From Candidatus Heimdallarchaeota archaeon (GTDB lineage Archaea > Asgardarchaeota > Heimdallarchaeia > Hodarchaeales > S146-22), in contig WAPZ01000691.1 of NCBI GenBank assembly GCA_015520535.1, forward strand, positions 1-13,631: a stretch of DNA of 13,631 nt. Direction: 5' to 3'. Both the position numbers and the translations under genes were made by a program. Shown here piece by piece: positions 7,470-13,631 of this stretch. The notes beneath the pieces are model-generated. The model saw nothing but the letters and a program-made list of their open reading frames with translations. It was not told the origin of the DNA and made no database searches. Position 1 is the first letter of the stretch; each line of letters begins with the position of its first letter.

Positions 7470-7480
7470 CATATTTTAAA
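7470..7480 (+). promoter_or_regulatory. TATA-like element proximal to the HMG-CoA reductase gene
   Basis: CATATTTTAAA lies about 65 nt before the ATG. A transcript start about 25 nt downstream, near 7500, would leave a leader of about 40 nt carrying the GGAGGT ribosome site. A second AT-rich candidate, CATATATATTA at about 7215-7225, is much farther upstream. The rest of 7124-7541 outside the listed elements shows no further coding or RNA gene. Confidence 0.35.
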
Positions 7481-7541
7481 AGGATTTTTTAAGGGTTGAA
7501 TGTGAAAACTACAACATTTTTTACCTGGAGGTCTTTATTAA

Positions 7542-8825
7542 ATGTCAGATTCTGAAAAAAGTAGCCGTTTAAAGGGTTTTTACAATCTTAGCATTGATGA
7601 ACGTTTACAGTTAGTGGCTAAATTTGCTGATCTAACCGAAGAAGAAGTTTCGTTACTGAAAAAGGAAGGGGCACTTCCCTTAGAACTTGCTGATAGAATG
7701 ATTGAAAATGTCATTGGGACGTTTCCGTTGCCGTATGGAGTGGCAACGAACTTTAAAATTAATGGAAAGGACTATTTGATACCGATGGCTTTAGAAGAAC
7801 CGTCAGTGGTAGCTGCTGCAAGTAATATGGCTAAATTAGCACGAAATACTGGCGGTTTTTTCACCAGTGCGACCGATCCCATCATGATTGGGCAGATTCA
7901 AGTGGTCAATGTGCCCGATCCCGAATATGCTCGTATGTTAGTGCTCTCCAAAAAGGATGAACTTATAGCTATGGCACGAGAAATCGATCCTATTCTTGTT
8001 AAATTTGGCGGTGGTGCACGTGATATTGAAGTTCGAGTCATTGAGACGCCCATCGGTCCAATGCTTATTGTACATCTTTTAGTAGATTGTCGAGATGCTA
8101 TGGGTGCCAATACTGTGAATACACAAGTCGAAAAACTAGCACCTAAAATTGAGGAACTTACTGGTGGCAAAGTCTACCTTCGAATCATCTCCAATCTAGC
8201 AGATCGTCGTCTAGTTCGAGCATGGGCAAAATGGAAAAAGGAGGACTTAGGTGGCGAGGATGTCGTAGACGGCATATTAAATGCCTACTATTTTGCTATA
8301 TCAGATCCTTATAGATGCGCTACCCATAATAAAGGAATTATGAATGGTATAGACCCTGTAATTATTGCTACAGGCAATGATTGGCGAGCGATAGAAGCTG
8401 GTGCGCATACATGGGCGACGCGCTTTGGAGACTACACTTCGCTTACGACTTGGGAAAAGGACAGAAATGGGGATTTAGTGGGAACAATCGAGTTACCGAT
8501 GGCTGTTGGGACAGTTGGTGGAGCAACAAGGACACATCCCTTAGCAAAAATTAGTTTGAAGATTTTAGGCGTGAAAACTGCGGTAGAGTTAGCACAAATC
8601 ATTGCAGCAGTGGGATTAGCCCAAAACTTAGGAGCATTAAGAGCATTAGCGACTGAAGGCATCCAACGTGGTCACATGGAGCTTCATTCACGAAATATAG
8701 CGGTACAAGCTGGTGCAAAAGGCGATGAAATTGACATAGTAGCAGAGCGTATGGTTAAAGAAGGAACAATCCGTGTTGATCGTGCGGAAGAAATTTTAAA
8801 AGAAATACGCGGTCAGAAAGCGTGA
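7542..8825 (+). CDS. mvaA: Class II hydroxymethylglutaryl-CoA reductase
   Basis: The enzyme interconverts HMG-CoA and mevalonate plus CoA. The 427-residue sequence follows the Pseudomonas mevalonii class II enzyme almost throughout: E-N-V-I-G-T-F-x-L-P-Y near 55-65, E-E-P-S-V-V-A-A-A-S with catalytic Glu86, D-A-M-G-A-N-T-V-N at 185-193, N-K-G-I-M-N-G with Lys264, G-N-D-W-R-A with Asp280, and G-H-M-E-L-H-S-R-N with His378. There are no N-terminal membrane helices. Asp149 aligns with Asp146 of the P. mevalonii enzyme, a residue tied to NAD(H) preference, so NADH use is plausible. GGAGGT at 7527-7532 fixes the start. No other mevalonate gene is in the window. Whether it makes or degrades mevalonate cannot be read from the sequence; in an archaeon, lipid synthesis is the more likely role. 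Confidence 0.95.
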   Translation: MSDSEKSSRLKGFYNLSIDERLQLVAKFADLTEEEVSLLKKEGALPLELADRMIENVIGTFPLPYGVATNFKINGKDYLIPMALEEPSVVAAASNMAKLARNTGGFFTSATDPIMIGQIQVVNVPDPEYARMLVLSKKDELIAMAREIDPILVKFGGGARDIEVRVIETPIGPMLIVHLLVDCRDAMGANTVNTQVEKLAPKIEELTGGKVYLRIISNLADRRLVRAWAKWKKEDLGGEDVVDGILNAYYFAISDPYRCATHNKGIMNGIDPVIIATGNDWRAIEAGAHTWATRFGDYTSLTTWEKDRNGDLVGTIELPMAVGTVGGATRTHPLAKISLKILGVKTAVELAQIIAAVGLAQNLGALRALATEGIQRGHMELHSRNIAVQAGAKGDEIDIVAERMVKEGTIRVDRAEEILKEIRGQKA

Positions 8826-8865
8826 ATTTTTCTGCTTTTTTAAATTATTATTTCTTTTTTCTTTT
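8826..8865 (+). terminator. T-rich terminator after the HMG-CoA reductase gene
   Basis: Several runs of five or more T residues start directly after the stop codon and continue for about 40 nt, without a stable hairpin. This fits intrinsic archaeal termination and suggests the CBS-domain gene downstream is transcribed separately. Confidence 0.45.
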
Positions 8866-8992
8866 ATCGGCATCTTAGAGAAATATGGCAGTTTATTCTT
8901 TTTTATCAGCCAGTTTAAGGTTCTATTCTCATCGTTAATAACCAGCAATTCATTTTTTAGTTGATAAAAGCAATGATGATTGGGTGAGAAAA

Positions 8993-9433
8993 ATGAAAGT
9001 AAAGGATTTGATGACGCCGCGGTTGGAGATGAAAACGGTCAATTCGCGGGCGACCGTGAAACATGTTATTTCTTTGATGAGTGAGCATAACATTGGATCA
9101 GTTGTTGTACTAGATGACGAAACAAAGCCTATCGGGATAATTACGCAAAGAGATATCATTAATTCTGTGGTACAAAACGTTGAGAAGAGTTTGGAGATAC
9201 CAGTTGCCGAAATTATGTCAAAGTCATTGGTAACAATCTATCCGGATGCTACGGTAAATGAGGCAGCAGAGCTTATGAATAAGAACAGAATACATCATTT
9301 GATTGTCGTTAATGAGCAAACGGGCGAATTAGCTGGCATCTTAAGTAGTTATGATATTTTAATTGCGCACATTTGCATGGATGACATTAAAAATTTACTG
9401 AACGTGTTGCCGGCGTGTTATCAATTTGGTTGA
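8993..9433 (+). CDS. Two-CBS-domain protein
   Basis: The protein consists almost entirely of a tandem CBS pair (Bateman module), which senses adenine nucleotides or S-adenosyl compounds and usually regulates a partner. From the ATG at 8993 it has 146 residues. CBS1 covers about 1-60, starting M-K-V-K-D-L-M-T-P and ending with the T-x-R-D ligand motif at 51-54. CBS2 covers about 70-130, starting I-M-S-K-S-L-V-T and ending G-I-L-S-S-Y-D. About 20 extra residues close the chain. GGGTGAG at 8982-8988 fits the ATG at 8993; the GTG at 8984 lies inside that site and is unlikely. No effector domain is attached and no obvious partner is adjacent, so the regulated target is unknown. Confidence 0.9.
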   Translation: MKVKDLMTPRLEMKTVNSRATVKHVISLMSEHNIGSVVVLDDETKPIGIITQRDIINSVVQNVEKSLEIPVAEIMSKSLVTIYPDATVNEAAELMNKNRIHHLIVVNEQTGELAGILSSYDILIAHICMDDIKNLLNVLPACYQFG

Positions 9434-9745
9434 AGAAATAATGAGATTGAAATGGTGATTAGTTTGGTGCTGATTGGTTAATAGCTCTAAGGGCATTAAT
9501 ACACCGACTTCAAGGTAATTTAATATAAATTGAGATTTTTTCCCTTTAATTTACTTTTTACATGTTTATTAGTTATATTTCGATTTTTTTCAATGTTAGA
9601 TTGACGTAAACCTGTAATAATCTTTTATTTTTCCGTTGTAGCGGTTGTTTCAAGTGTTTTTGGTCATGCAGCCTTTTATGTGAATTCTATTATAACCTAT
9701 GCGGGTAAGGTTTTTTTGGGAGAACTTTTTGTTAGGATTGATAAC
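9434..9745. other. Intergenic region without a recognisable gene
   Basis: This 312-nt AT-rich stretch holds only very short frames of 5 to 15 codons and no tRNA-like cloverleaf. T-rich runs at about 9537-9560 may end the CBS transcript. TATTATAA at 9688-9695 is a TATA candidate placed about 50 nt before the methyltransferase ATG. The methyltransferase frame stays open upstream of 9746 to about 9603, but its only start there is a GTG at 9680. Confidence 0.4.
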
Positions 9746-11737
9746 ATGACAAAAGAAGAAAAAATAAGGTTGTTGTTGCCCTCAAATTCTGATGTAGAGC
9801 GCAATGTATCTGTTGACGATTCCTTAGATTGTACGTTAAGCGACGTGGTTGCTTTAACCGATGTGGAGGAGAATTCACATCAAAGAATGATTGTTAGGAA
9901 AAACCCTTTCCAATTACAAGGAAGTAACCTTCTTTTTTGGGGTGATAACAAGGATATAATGCGTTTTTTACTTCGAAACGGCTGGCGTGAAAAGATTACA
10001 CTTATATATGCGGATCCGCCCTTTTTTACTGGTTCTACCTTTAAAATCAAGCGGAAAGTTTCTGTTCATTCGTTGTATGATGACACGAGTCGCACAATGG
10101 TAACAGAGCATGCGTATACAGATAATTGGCGCAATAATATGGGAATGTATTTGAATTTTATGAAAGAGCGTCTGATGTTGATGCGTGAGTTACTTTCGGC
10201 GGAGGGTGCGCTTTACTTACATTGTGATTGGCATGTGGGGCATTATTTAAAGGTAATGTTAGACGAAATATTTGGTTATGAGAATTTTAGGAATGAAATA
10301 GTGGTTAAGCGTATTAAAAAAAGTAATCCTAACATGAAGAAGTTTAATGTGGCTACTGACTCGATATTTTTTTATACAAAATCCGAACATTACCTTTTTA
10401 ATAAGGTGGCGAAAACACGACTAAAAAAGCCATATTGGCATGCATTGGATGCGCCGGGACAAGGTGAACCACGAATTTTTTTTGGCAAGCGTATTGAGCC
10501 GCCACCGGGGCGTCACTGGATGTGGACCCAAGAGAAAATTGATCGTGCCATTCGTGAAGGGAAGGTACGGCTAAATCCCCGAACACAAAAGCCAGAATAT
10601 TTAGTGGAAGGAAACCGAATTCAGTATTTAGATTCCGATTGGACGGATATTTCGGCGTATTCATTTTCTTATGGGTTTGAAACAGAAAAAAATGAAGAAC
10701 TTCTGCGTCGGATTATTTTGACGTCCAGTCGACCAAACGATATTGTTGCGGATTTTTTCTGTGGTTCGGGAACGACATTGGCGGTAGCGGAAAAATTAGG
10801 ACGGCGTTGGATTGGTGTAGATTCATCATACAGTGCCATACAATTAACGAAAAAACGCTTATTGACAATTGATCAATCAAAAAAACTCGCTGAGTTGTCC
10901 TCGCAAAAAGTCACTTTGTATGGAAAAAAAGTCTCACCCTTTGAAATCTGGGAGTGTCGACCACCGTTTTCTTTCAGTAAGTTACTTAAAAAGTATAATT
11001 TGTATCCAAAGCATGCTACCCCGAACTTTAGCCCCAAAACTTTTCCTATATTCGTGCTTAAGGGTAAAAATGCTTCTGAAAATGTCGTAAAAATGATTTT
11101 AGATGGTGATATCAGAAAAAAAACGACTGAACTTGTTAGTTTGGCAAAAGAGAATGGTTTCCAATCAGTAAACGTGATACATGTCGAATGGGAACTCCAT
11201 GACGCTAATTACTATAGACAATTAGGTAACACATTGTCAATCCAGGTGATACCGCTCAAACTTTCCAGTCCTCATAACACGTTAACGTGGTATTCTCAAT
11301 GTGTCGAAGCTATGGCTAAAAATAACGGAAAAATTCCCGCTACTTTAATGAAAACTGTTCCTCTTAATGAAATCCCTTATGTTAATCTCCAGGTCGAGCA
11401 CGACATGAATGGAAAACAGATAACCGTAATTATAAAGGATGTTAAATATTCCATACATCCACCTTTCCCGTCGCTTAAACACAAAAAGACTCAAAAAAAT
11501 AAAAAAAATACAGCGTCACCAATTTCCAATCCAATTGACTGTTGGACCATTGACTGGAATTATGGCGGCAACGTCTTTTACATCAGAGGGTTTTTTTGCC
11601 AATCAAAAAAATTAGCGGCTCTCCCCCTCGAGGTTACCCACAATTACAAGAAAAAAGGAAGATACATCGTTAAATCTAAATTTATTGATGTTTATGGAGC
11701 GTCTTTTATGCATTCTTTTGCCCATACTGTGGAATAA
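9746..11737 (+). CDS. Beta-class DNA methyltransferase (type III Mod-like), solitary
   Basis: This is a site-specific amino-methyltransferase, probably N6-adenine, using S-adenosylmethionine. Counting from the ATG at 9746 (663 residues), a G-D-N motif is followed by catalytic D-P-P-F at 90-93, then a variable region of roughly 150-300 that would recognise DNA, then the SAM-binding D-F-F-C-G-S-G-T-T at 336-344. Motif IV before motif I defines the beta class. About 290 further residues follow: an unassigned part, a Lys-rich linker, W-T-I-D-W-N-Y near 600-606, and a final Y-K-K-K-G-R-Y-I-V...D-V-Y-G stretch at 634-651 resembling a PKD-type beta sandwich. I prefer 9746 because TTAGGAT at 9732-9738 and a TATA box at 9688 fit it; GTG at 9680 would add 22 residues. 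No restriction gene adjoins it, so it may be an orphan or regulatory methylase. Confidence 0.88.
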   Translation: MTKEEKIRLLLPSNSDVERNVSVDDSLDCTLSDVVALTDVEENSHQRMIVRKNPFQLQGSNLLFWGDNKDIMRFLLRNGWREKITLIYADPPFFTGSTFKIKRKVSVHSLYDDTSRTMVTEHAYTDNWRNNMGMYLNFMKERLMLMRELLSAEGALYLHCDWHVGHYLKVMLDEIFGYENFRNEIVVKRIKKSNPNMKKFNVATDSIFFYTKSEHYLFNKVAKTRLKKPYWHALDAPGQGEPRIFFGKRIEPPPGRHWMWTQEKIDRAIREGKVRLNPRTQKPEYLVEGNRIQYLDSDWTDISAYSFSYGFETEKNEELLRRIILTSSRPNDIVADFFCGSGTTLAVAEKLGRRWIGVDSSYSAIQLTKKRLLTIDQSKKLAELSSQKVTLYGKKVSPFEIWECRPPFSFSKLLKKYNLYPKHATPNFSPKTFPIFVLKGKNASENVVKMILDGDIRKKTTELVSLAKENGFQSVNVIHVEWELHDANYYRQLGNTLSIQVIPLKLSSPHNTLTWYSQCVEAMAKNNGKIPATLMKTVPLNEIPYVNLQVEHDMNGKQITVIIKDVKYSIHPPFPSLKHKKTQKNKKNTASPISNPIDCWTIDWNYGGNVFYIRGFFCQSKKLAALPLEVTHNYKKKGRYIVKSKFIDVYGASFMHSFAHTVE

Positions 11738-11807
11738 ATCTGTAATAAAAAAAGAGAAATTGTTGAATTAATTATAGGGCAGATGGGAAGGTTTTGACTA
11801 ATTGAGC

Positions 11808-12335
11808 CTATAAACCCAATTTTTCAAGAATAGTTGGCATATACCAGGTGACAATCCCCAAGAAAAGACCATAGATTACATGTCCGACAAAACTTTGCAG
11901 TGCACCCGTAGATATCCACAATGCTACGTCAAACAATTTAGTAAAGGCAAATAGATCTCTTTCTGCTATTATTATGAACAAAAACTGTCCCGCTACAACC
12001 CATAAAATGAACCCATAAATAATTCCACTAATAGTTGTGGTAATAAGGTTCTCGCCGGTTTTTGGCTGCCAAATTAGGAAAAGCCCGAAAATCGTTCCAA
12101 AAATCACTGAAATGACGATATGTATTCCAATTCCTAGTAATGGATCCTCAATGGGAAGGAAGAGACTGGAGATAGCACGAAACATACCAAAATTAGGTAC
12201 TGAAATTGCCATCAGAACACCAAAAGCGATACCTCCCGCAACACCGCCGAGAATTGCCCCCAAAATTAATAATTCTTTTGTAGTGACTTCAATTTCGTCA
12301 TCTAGACCGCTTGATTTTTTTGTTGTGTTACTCAT
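11808..12335 (-). CDS. Four-helix membrane protein of unknown function
   Basis: The 175-residue product has a polar N-terminal tail of about 20 residues and four hydrophobic segments at roughly 21-46, 66-89, 99-124 and 138-165. The helices are rich in Gly, with G-x-x-x-G-type spacing in the first. Helices 2 and 4 both carry a His followed by small-residue and Gly patterns (His72 in G-I-H-I-V, His152 in G-H-V-I-Y-G), which suggests an internal two-helix duplication. It recalls small Gly-rich archaeal and bacterial membrane proteins of unknown function, but I cannot name a family firmly. A weak CGGTG site lies seven nt before the ATG. It converges on the methyltransferase gene, with a 70-nt gap, and follows the protease on the same strand after 176 nt. 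Confidence 0.72.
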   Translation of the reverse strand: MSNTTKKSSGLDDEIEVTTKELLILGAILGGVAGGIAFGVLMAISVPNFGMFRAISSLFLPIEDPLLGIGIHIVISVIFGTIFGLFLIWQPKTGENLITTTISGIIYGFILWVVAGQFLFIIIAERDLFAFTKLFDVALWISTGALQSFVGHVIYGLFLGIVTWYMPTILEKLGL

Positions 12336-12436
12336 GATGCGACACCGAAGTCGTTTAAAATGATAATGTTAAAAAAGTTTTCTTTTGCGGCAAAAAGAGA
12401 ATTGAAGTTAAGTGGTGGCTTCAGATTAATTTAGGG

Positions 12437-12455
12437 AAAAAGAAAATAAAAAAAA
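12437..12455 (-). terminator. T-run after the protease gene
   Basis: On the minus strand, this is a nearly unbroken run of T residues about 57 nt after the protease stop codon, interrupted only by single A and C residues. It fits an archaeal T-tract terminator and suggests the membrane protein gene has its own promoter. The rest of 12336-12511 shows nothing else convincing. Confidence 0.4.
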
Positions 12456-12511
12456 GAGTGAAGGTGATTTTTTACACATTAGACGGATCCAATTAACTAT
12501 AATGCATCTTT

Positions 12512-13549
12512 TTAGGCTTGAATTAAGCCATATCCAAAGCCTGGATCCCATCCACTTGGGCCTAAGTCTAGTGCATTTGATTGAAGCCATGAACGGACTT
12601 GATCTGGCGTCTTCGACTTGTCTCCACCGTTCATTGCCAAGTACAGAGCAATTAAACCACTTACATGTGGGGTAGCCATACTAGTTCCTGAGAGTGTGTC
12701 ATATTTGCCATTTCGGTAGGTGGAGTATATTTGATATCCTGGTGCGACAAACTCAATGAAAGAGCCCGTATTGCTAAAACTAGCAAGGGTGTCATCTTTT
12801 GTGGTAGCGCCAACAGCAATGACTTCAGGATAGGCGGCGGGATAGCTGAGTTCTGTGGTCGAAGGATCGCCATCGCCTTCATTTCCAGCGGCAGCAACTA
12901 GAATAATGCCCATGTTATAAGCTTCAATGATTTTATCATGAACTGCAGTGCCAGGATCAGAACTGGCGCCTAAAGACATGCTGATGACATCCGCATCATC
13001 AGCGGTTCCGATGATACCATCCGGGCCTCGCATGGCAGCGTCAATTCCATTAATAAGCCAATCCCAACTTCCGGATCCGCCATTGTCAAGCACCTTGATG
13101 GCGTAGATTTCGACATTGGCGTACATTCCAACCACGCCATTACCGTCTCTAATGGCGCCGATAGTACCAGCTACATGAGTGCCGTGTCCGTTTTTGTCAT
13201 CGGGGTTGTTTCTGCCAGTGGCATCAAAGGTCCATTTGATGTTAGCAGCTAAATCTGGGTGATCAAGATCAATGCCGGTGTCTAGTATAGCGACTTGAAC
13301 TGGAGCGGTATACTGGTCACCATAATAGGCGCCGTTGAATACACGTTCAATGCCCCATGGTGTTTCAGGATCATCATCTTGCCAAGGATAGGTAGTAGAG
13401 TCACCGCCCCCAGCCCAAGGCGGTCCTTTCCAAATGTGTGGTCCCTCATTATTCGGCTTTGCTTGTGCCATAGTTGAAAAAAGGACAACAAACATTCCTA
13501 AAGAAAGTAAAATTACAAGCAAAAAACCGAAATTTTTGCGAAATTTCAT
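12512..13549 (-). CDS. Secreted subtilisin-like serine protease (S8)
   Basis: This is an extracellular endopeptidase of the subtilisin family. Residues 1-30 form a signal peptide: a basic start, a long hydrophobic core and A-Q-A before the probable cut at 30/31. The catalytic residues are all present: Asp90 in I-L-D-T-G-I-D, His122 in N-G-H-G-T-H-V-A-G, oxyanion Asn223 in A-A-G-N-E-G, and Ser290 in G-T-S-M-A-T-P-H. A D-G-I-I-G-T-A-D-D-A-D-V segment at 177-188 may help bind calcium. Only about 35-55 residues separate the signal peptide from the catalytic domain, so there is no room for the usual I9 propeptide of 70-100 residues. The chain ends at G-Y-G-L-I-Q-A, right at the domain boundary, with no C-terminal anchor. 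At 345 residues it is a minimal S8 enzyme. Confidence 0.95.
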   Translation of the reverse strand: MKFRKNFGFLLVILLSLGMFVVLFSTMAQAKPNNEGPHIWKGPPWAGGGDSTTYPWQDDDPETPWGIERVFNGAYYGDQYTAPVQVAILDTGIDLDHPDLAANIKWTFDATGRNNPDDKNGHGTHVAGTIGAIRDGNGVVGMYANVEIYAIKVLDNGGSGSWDWLINGIDAAMRGPDGIIGTADDADVISMSLGASSDPGTAVHDKIIEAYNMGIILVAAAGNEGDGDPSTTELSYPAAYPEVIAVGATTKDDTLASFSNTGSFIEFVAPGYQIYSTYRNGKYDTLSGTSMATPHVSGLIALYLAMNGGDKSKTPDQVRSWLQSNALDLGPSGWDPGFGYGLIQA

Positions 13550-13586
13550 GGTTAAACCCTTTTTTACCAGTGTTTGTTTTTTATTG

Positions 13587-13601
13587 TGAGTGTTTCACTC
13601 A
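13587..13601. repeat. Perfect inverted repeat upstream of the protease gene
   Basis: TGAGTG and CACTCA flank a central TTT, a perfect 6-nt-arm palindrome about 38-52 nt before the protease start codon. AT-rich sequence between it and the gene could hold the TATA box, which would place the repeat at the position of an activator or repressor site. No regulator gene is in the window. Position may be off by one base. Confidence 0.35.
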
Positions 13602-13631
13602 AGTACAGCGTTGACAATCACAACTTATAAA

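Noticed and set aside
7898..8170. Minus-strand open frame inside the HMG-CoA reductase gene
   Set aside because: It lies wholly within a gene with full family motifs, has low-complexity Ser/Thr-rich content and no ribosome site.
9603..9745. Upstream extension of the methyltransferase frame with a hydrophobic, membrane-like translation
   Set aside because: There is no ATG, GTG or TTG start before the GTG at 9680, the codons reflect T-rich DNA, and a TATA-like box sits inside it.
9434..9745. Possible tRNA or tRNA fragment as an integration site beside the methyltransferase
   Set aside because: No cloverleaf, no T-loop GTTCRA motif and no flanking direct repeat was seen.
10869..11090. Second-frame ORF within the methyltransferase, considered as a sign of a frameshift
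   Set aside because: The methyltransferase frame is continuous across this stretch with both catalytic motifs in the same frame, so no frameshift is needed.
12397..12422. Short inverted repeat TGAAG...CTTCA between the two minus-strand genes
   Set aside because: The arms are only five nt with an eleven-nt loop, and the order relative to the T-run is wrong for a terminator of either gene.
13295..13477. Plus-strand open frame opposite the subtilisin gene
   Set aside because: It is antisense to a clearly conserved coding region and shows no motif.
1..13631. CRISPR array, transposon ends or restriction cassette
   Set aside because: No regularly spaced repeats, no transposase or integrase motifs and no helicase-nuclease gene were found; the lone methyltransferase is not enough.

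Overview
The window looks like chromosomal DNA from an AT-rich archaeon. The best evidence is a 20S proteasome pair with archaeal-type alpha and beta subunits, TATA-like boxes upstream of several genes, purine-rich Shine-Dalgarno sites, and T-rich runs instead of hairpin terminators at gene ends. The phylum cannot be fixed from sequence reading alone; an Asgard-type lineage is a guess. There is no rRNA, no convincing tRNA, no CRISPR array and no insertion sequence.

Layout. (1) 132-1547: proteasome beta then alpha, same strand, 66 nt apart. (2) 1729-5063: a co-directional run of a MoxR/CoxD-type AAA+ ATPase, a CoxE-type VWA protein and a LarE-type PP-loop sulfur transferase with three candidate cluster cysteines. 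This is the most system-like part of the window and may be a metallocofactor maturation module. (3) 5102-6181, minus strand: an M29 (aminopeptidase T) family protein that seems to have lost nearly all metal ligands. It is divergent from an unrecognised aromatic-rich protein at 6308-7123. (4) 7124-7541: a long leader or intergenic region with an imperfect palindrome, a two-part stem followed by a T-run, and an overlapping 40-codon ORF, all upstream of a class II HMG-CoA reductase (7542-8825). (5) 8993-9433: a stand-alone two-CBS-domain protein. (6) 9746-11737: a solitary beta-class DNA methyltransferase resembling type III Mod, with a long C-terminal extension ending in a PKD-like stretch and no restriction partner. 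(7) Minus strand: a four-helix membrane protein (11808-12335) and a secreted subtilisin-like protease without a propeptide (12512-13549).

How the genes fit together. The proteasome pair makes the intracellular 20S core. The ATPase, VWA and LarE genes probably act together, with ATP-driven remodelling and a MIDAS adaptor beside a sulfur donor, but their target enzyme is not in the window. HMG-CoA reductase belongs to mevalonate metabolism and stands alone. The protease is secreted and independent of the proteasome. Strand composition also shifts: sampled stretches between about 7.3 and 10.9 kb are G-rich on the plus strand, while sampled flanks are mostly C-rich or balanced.
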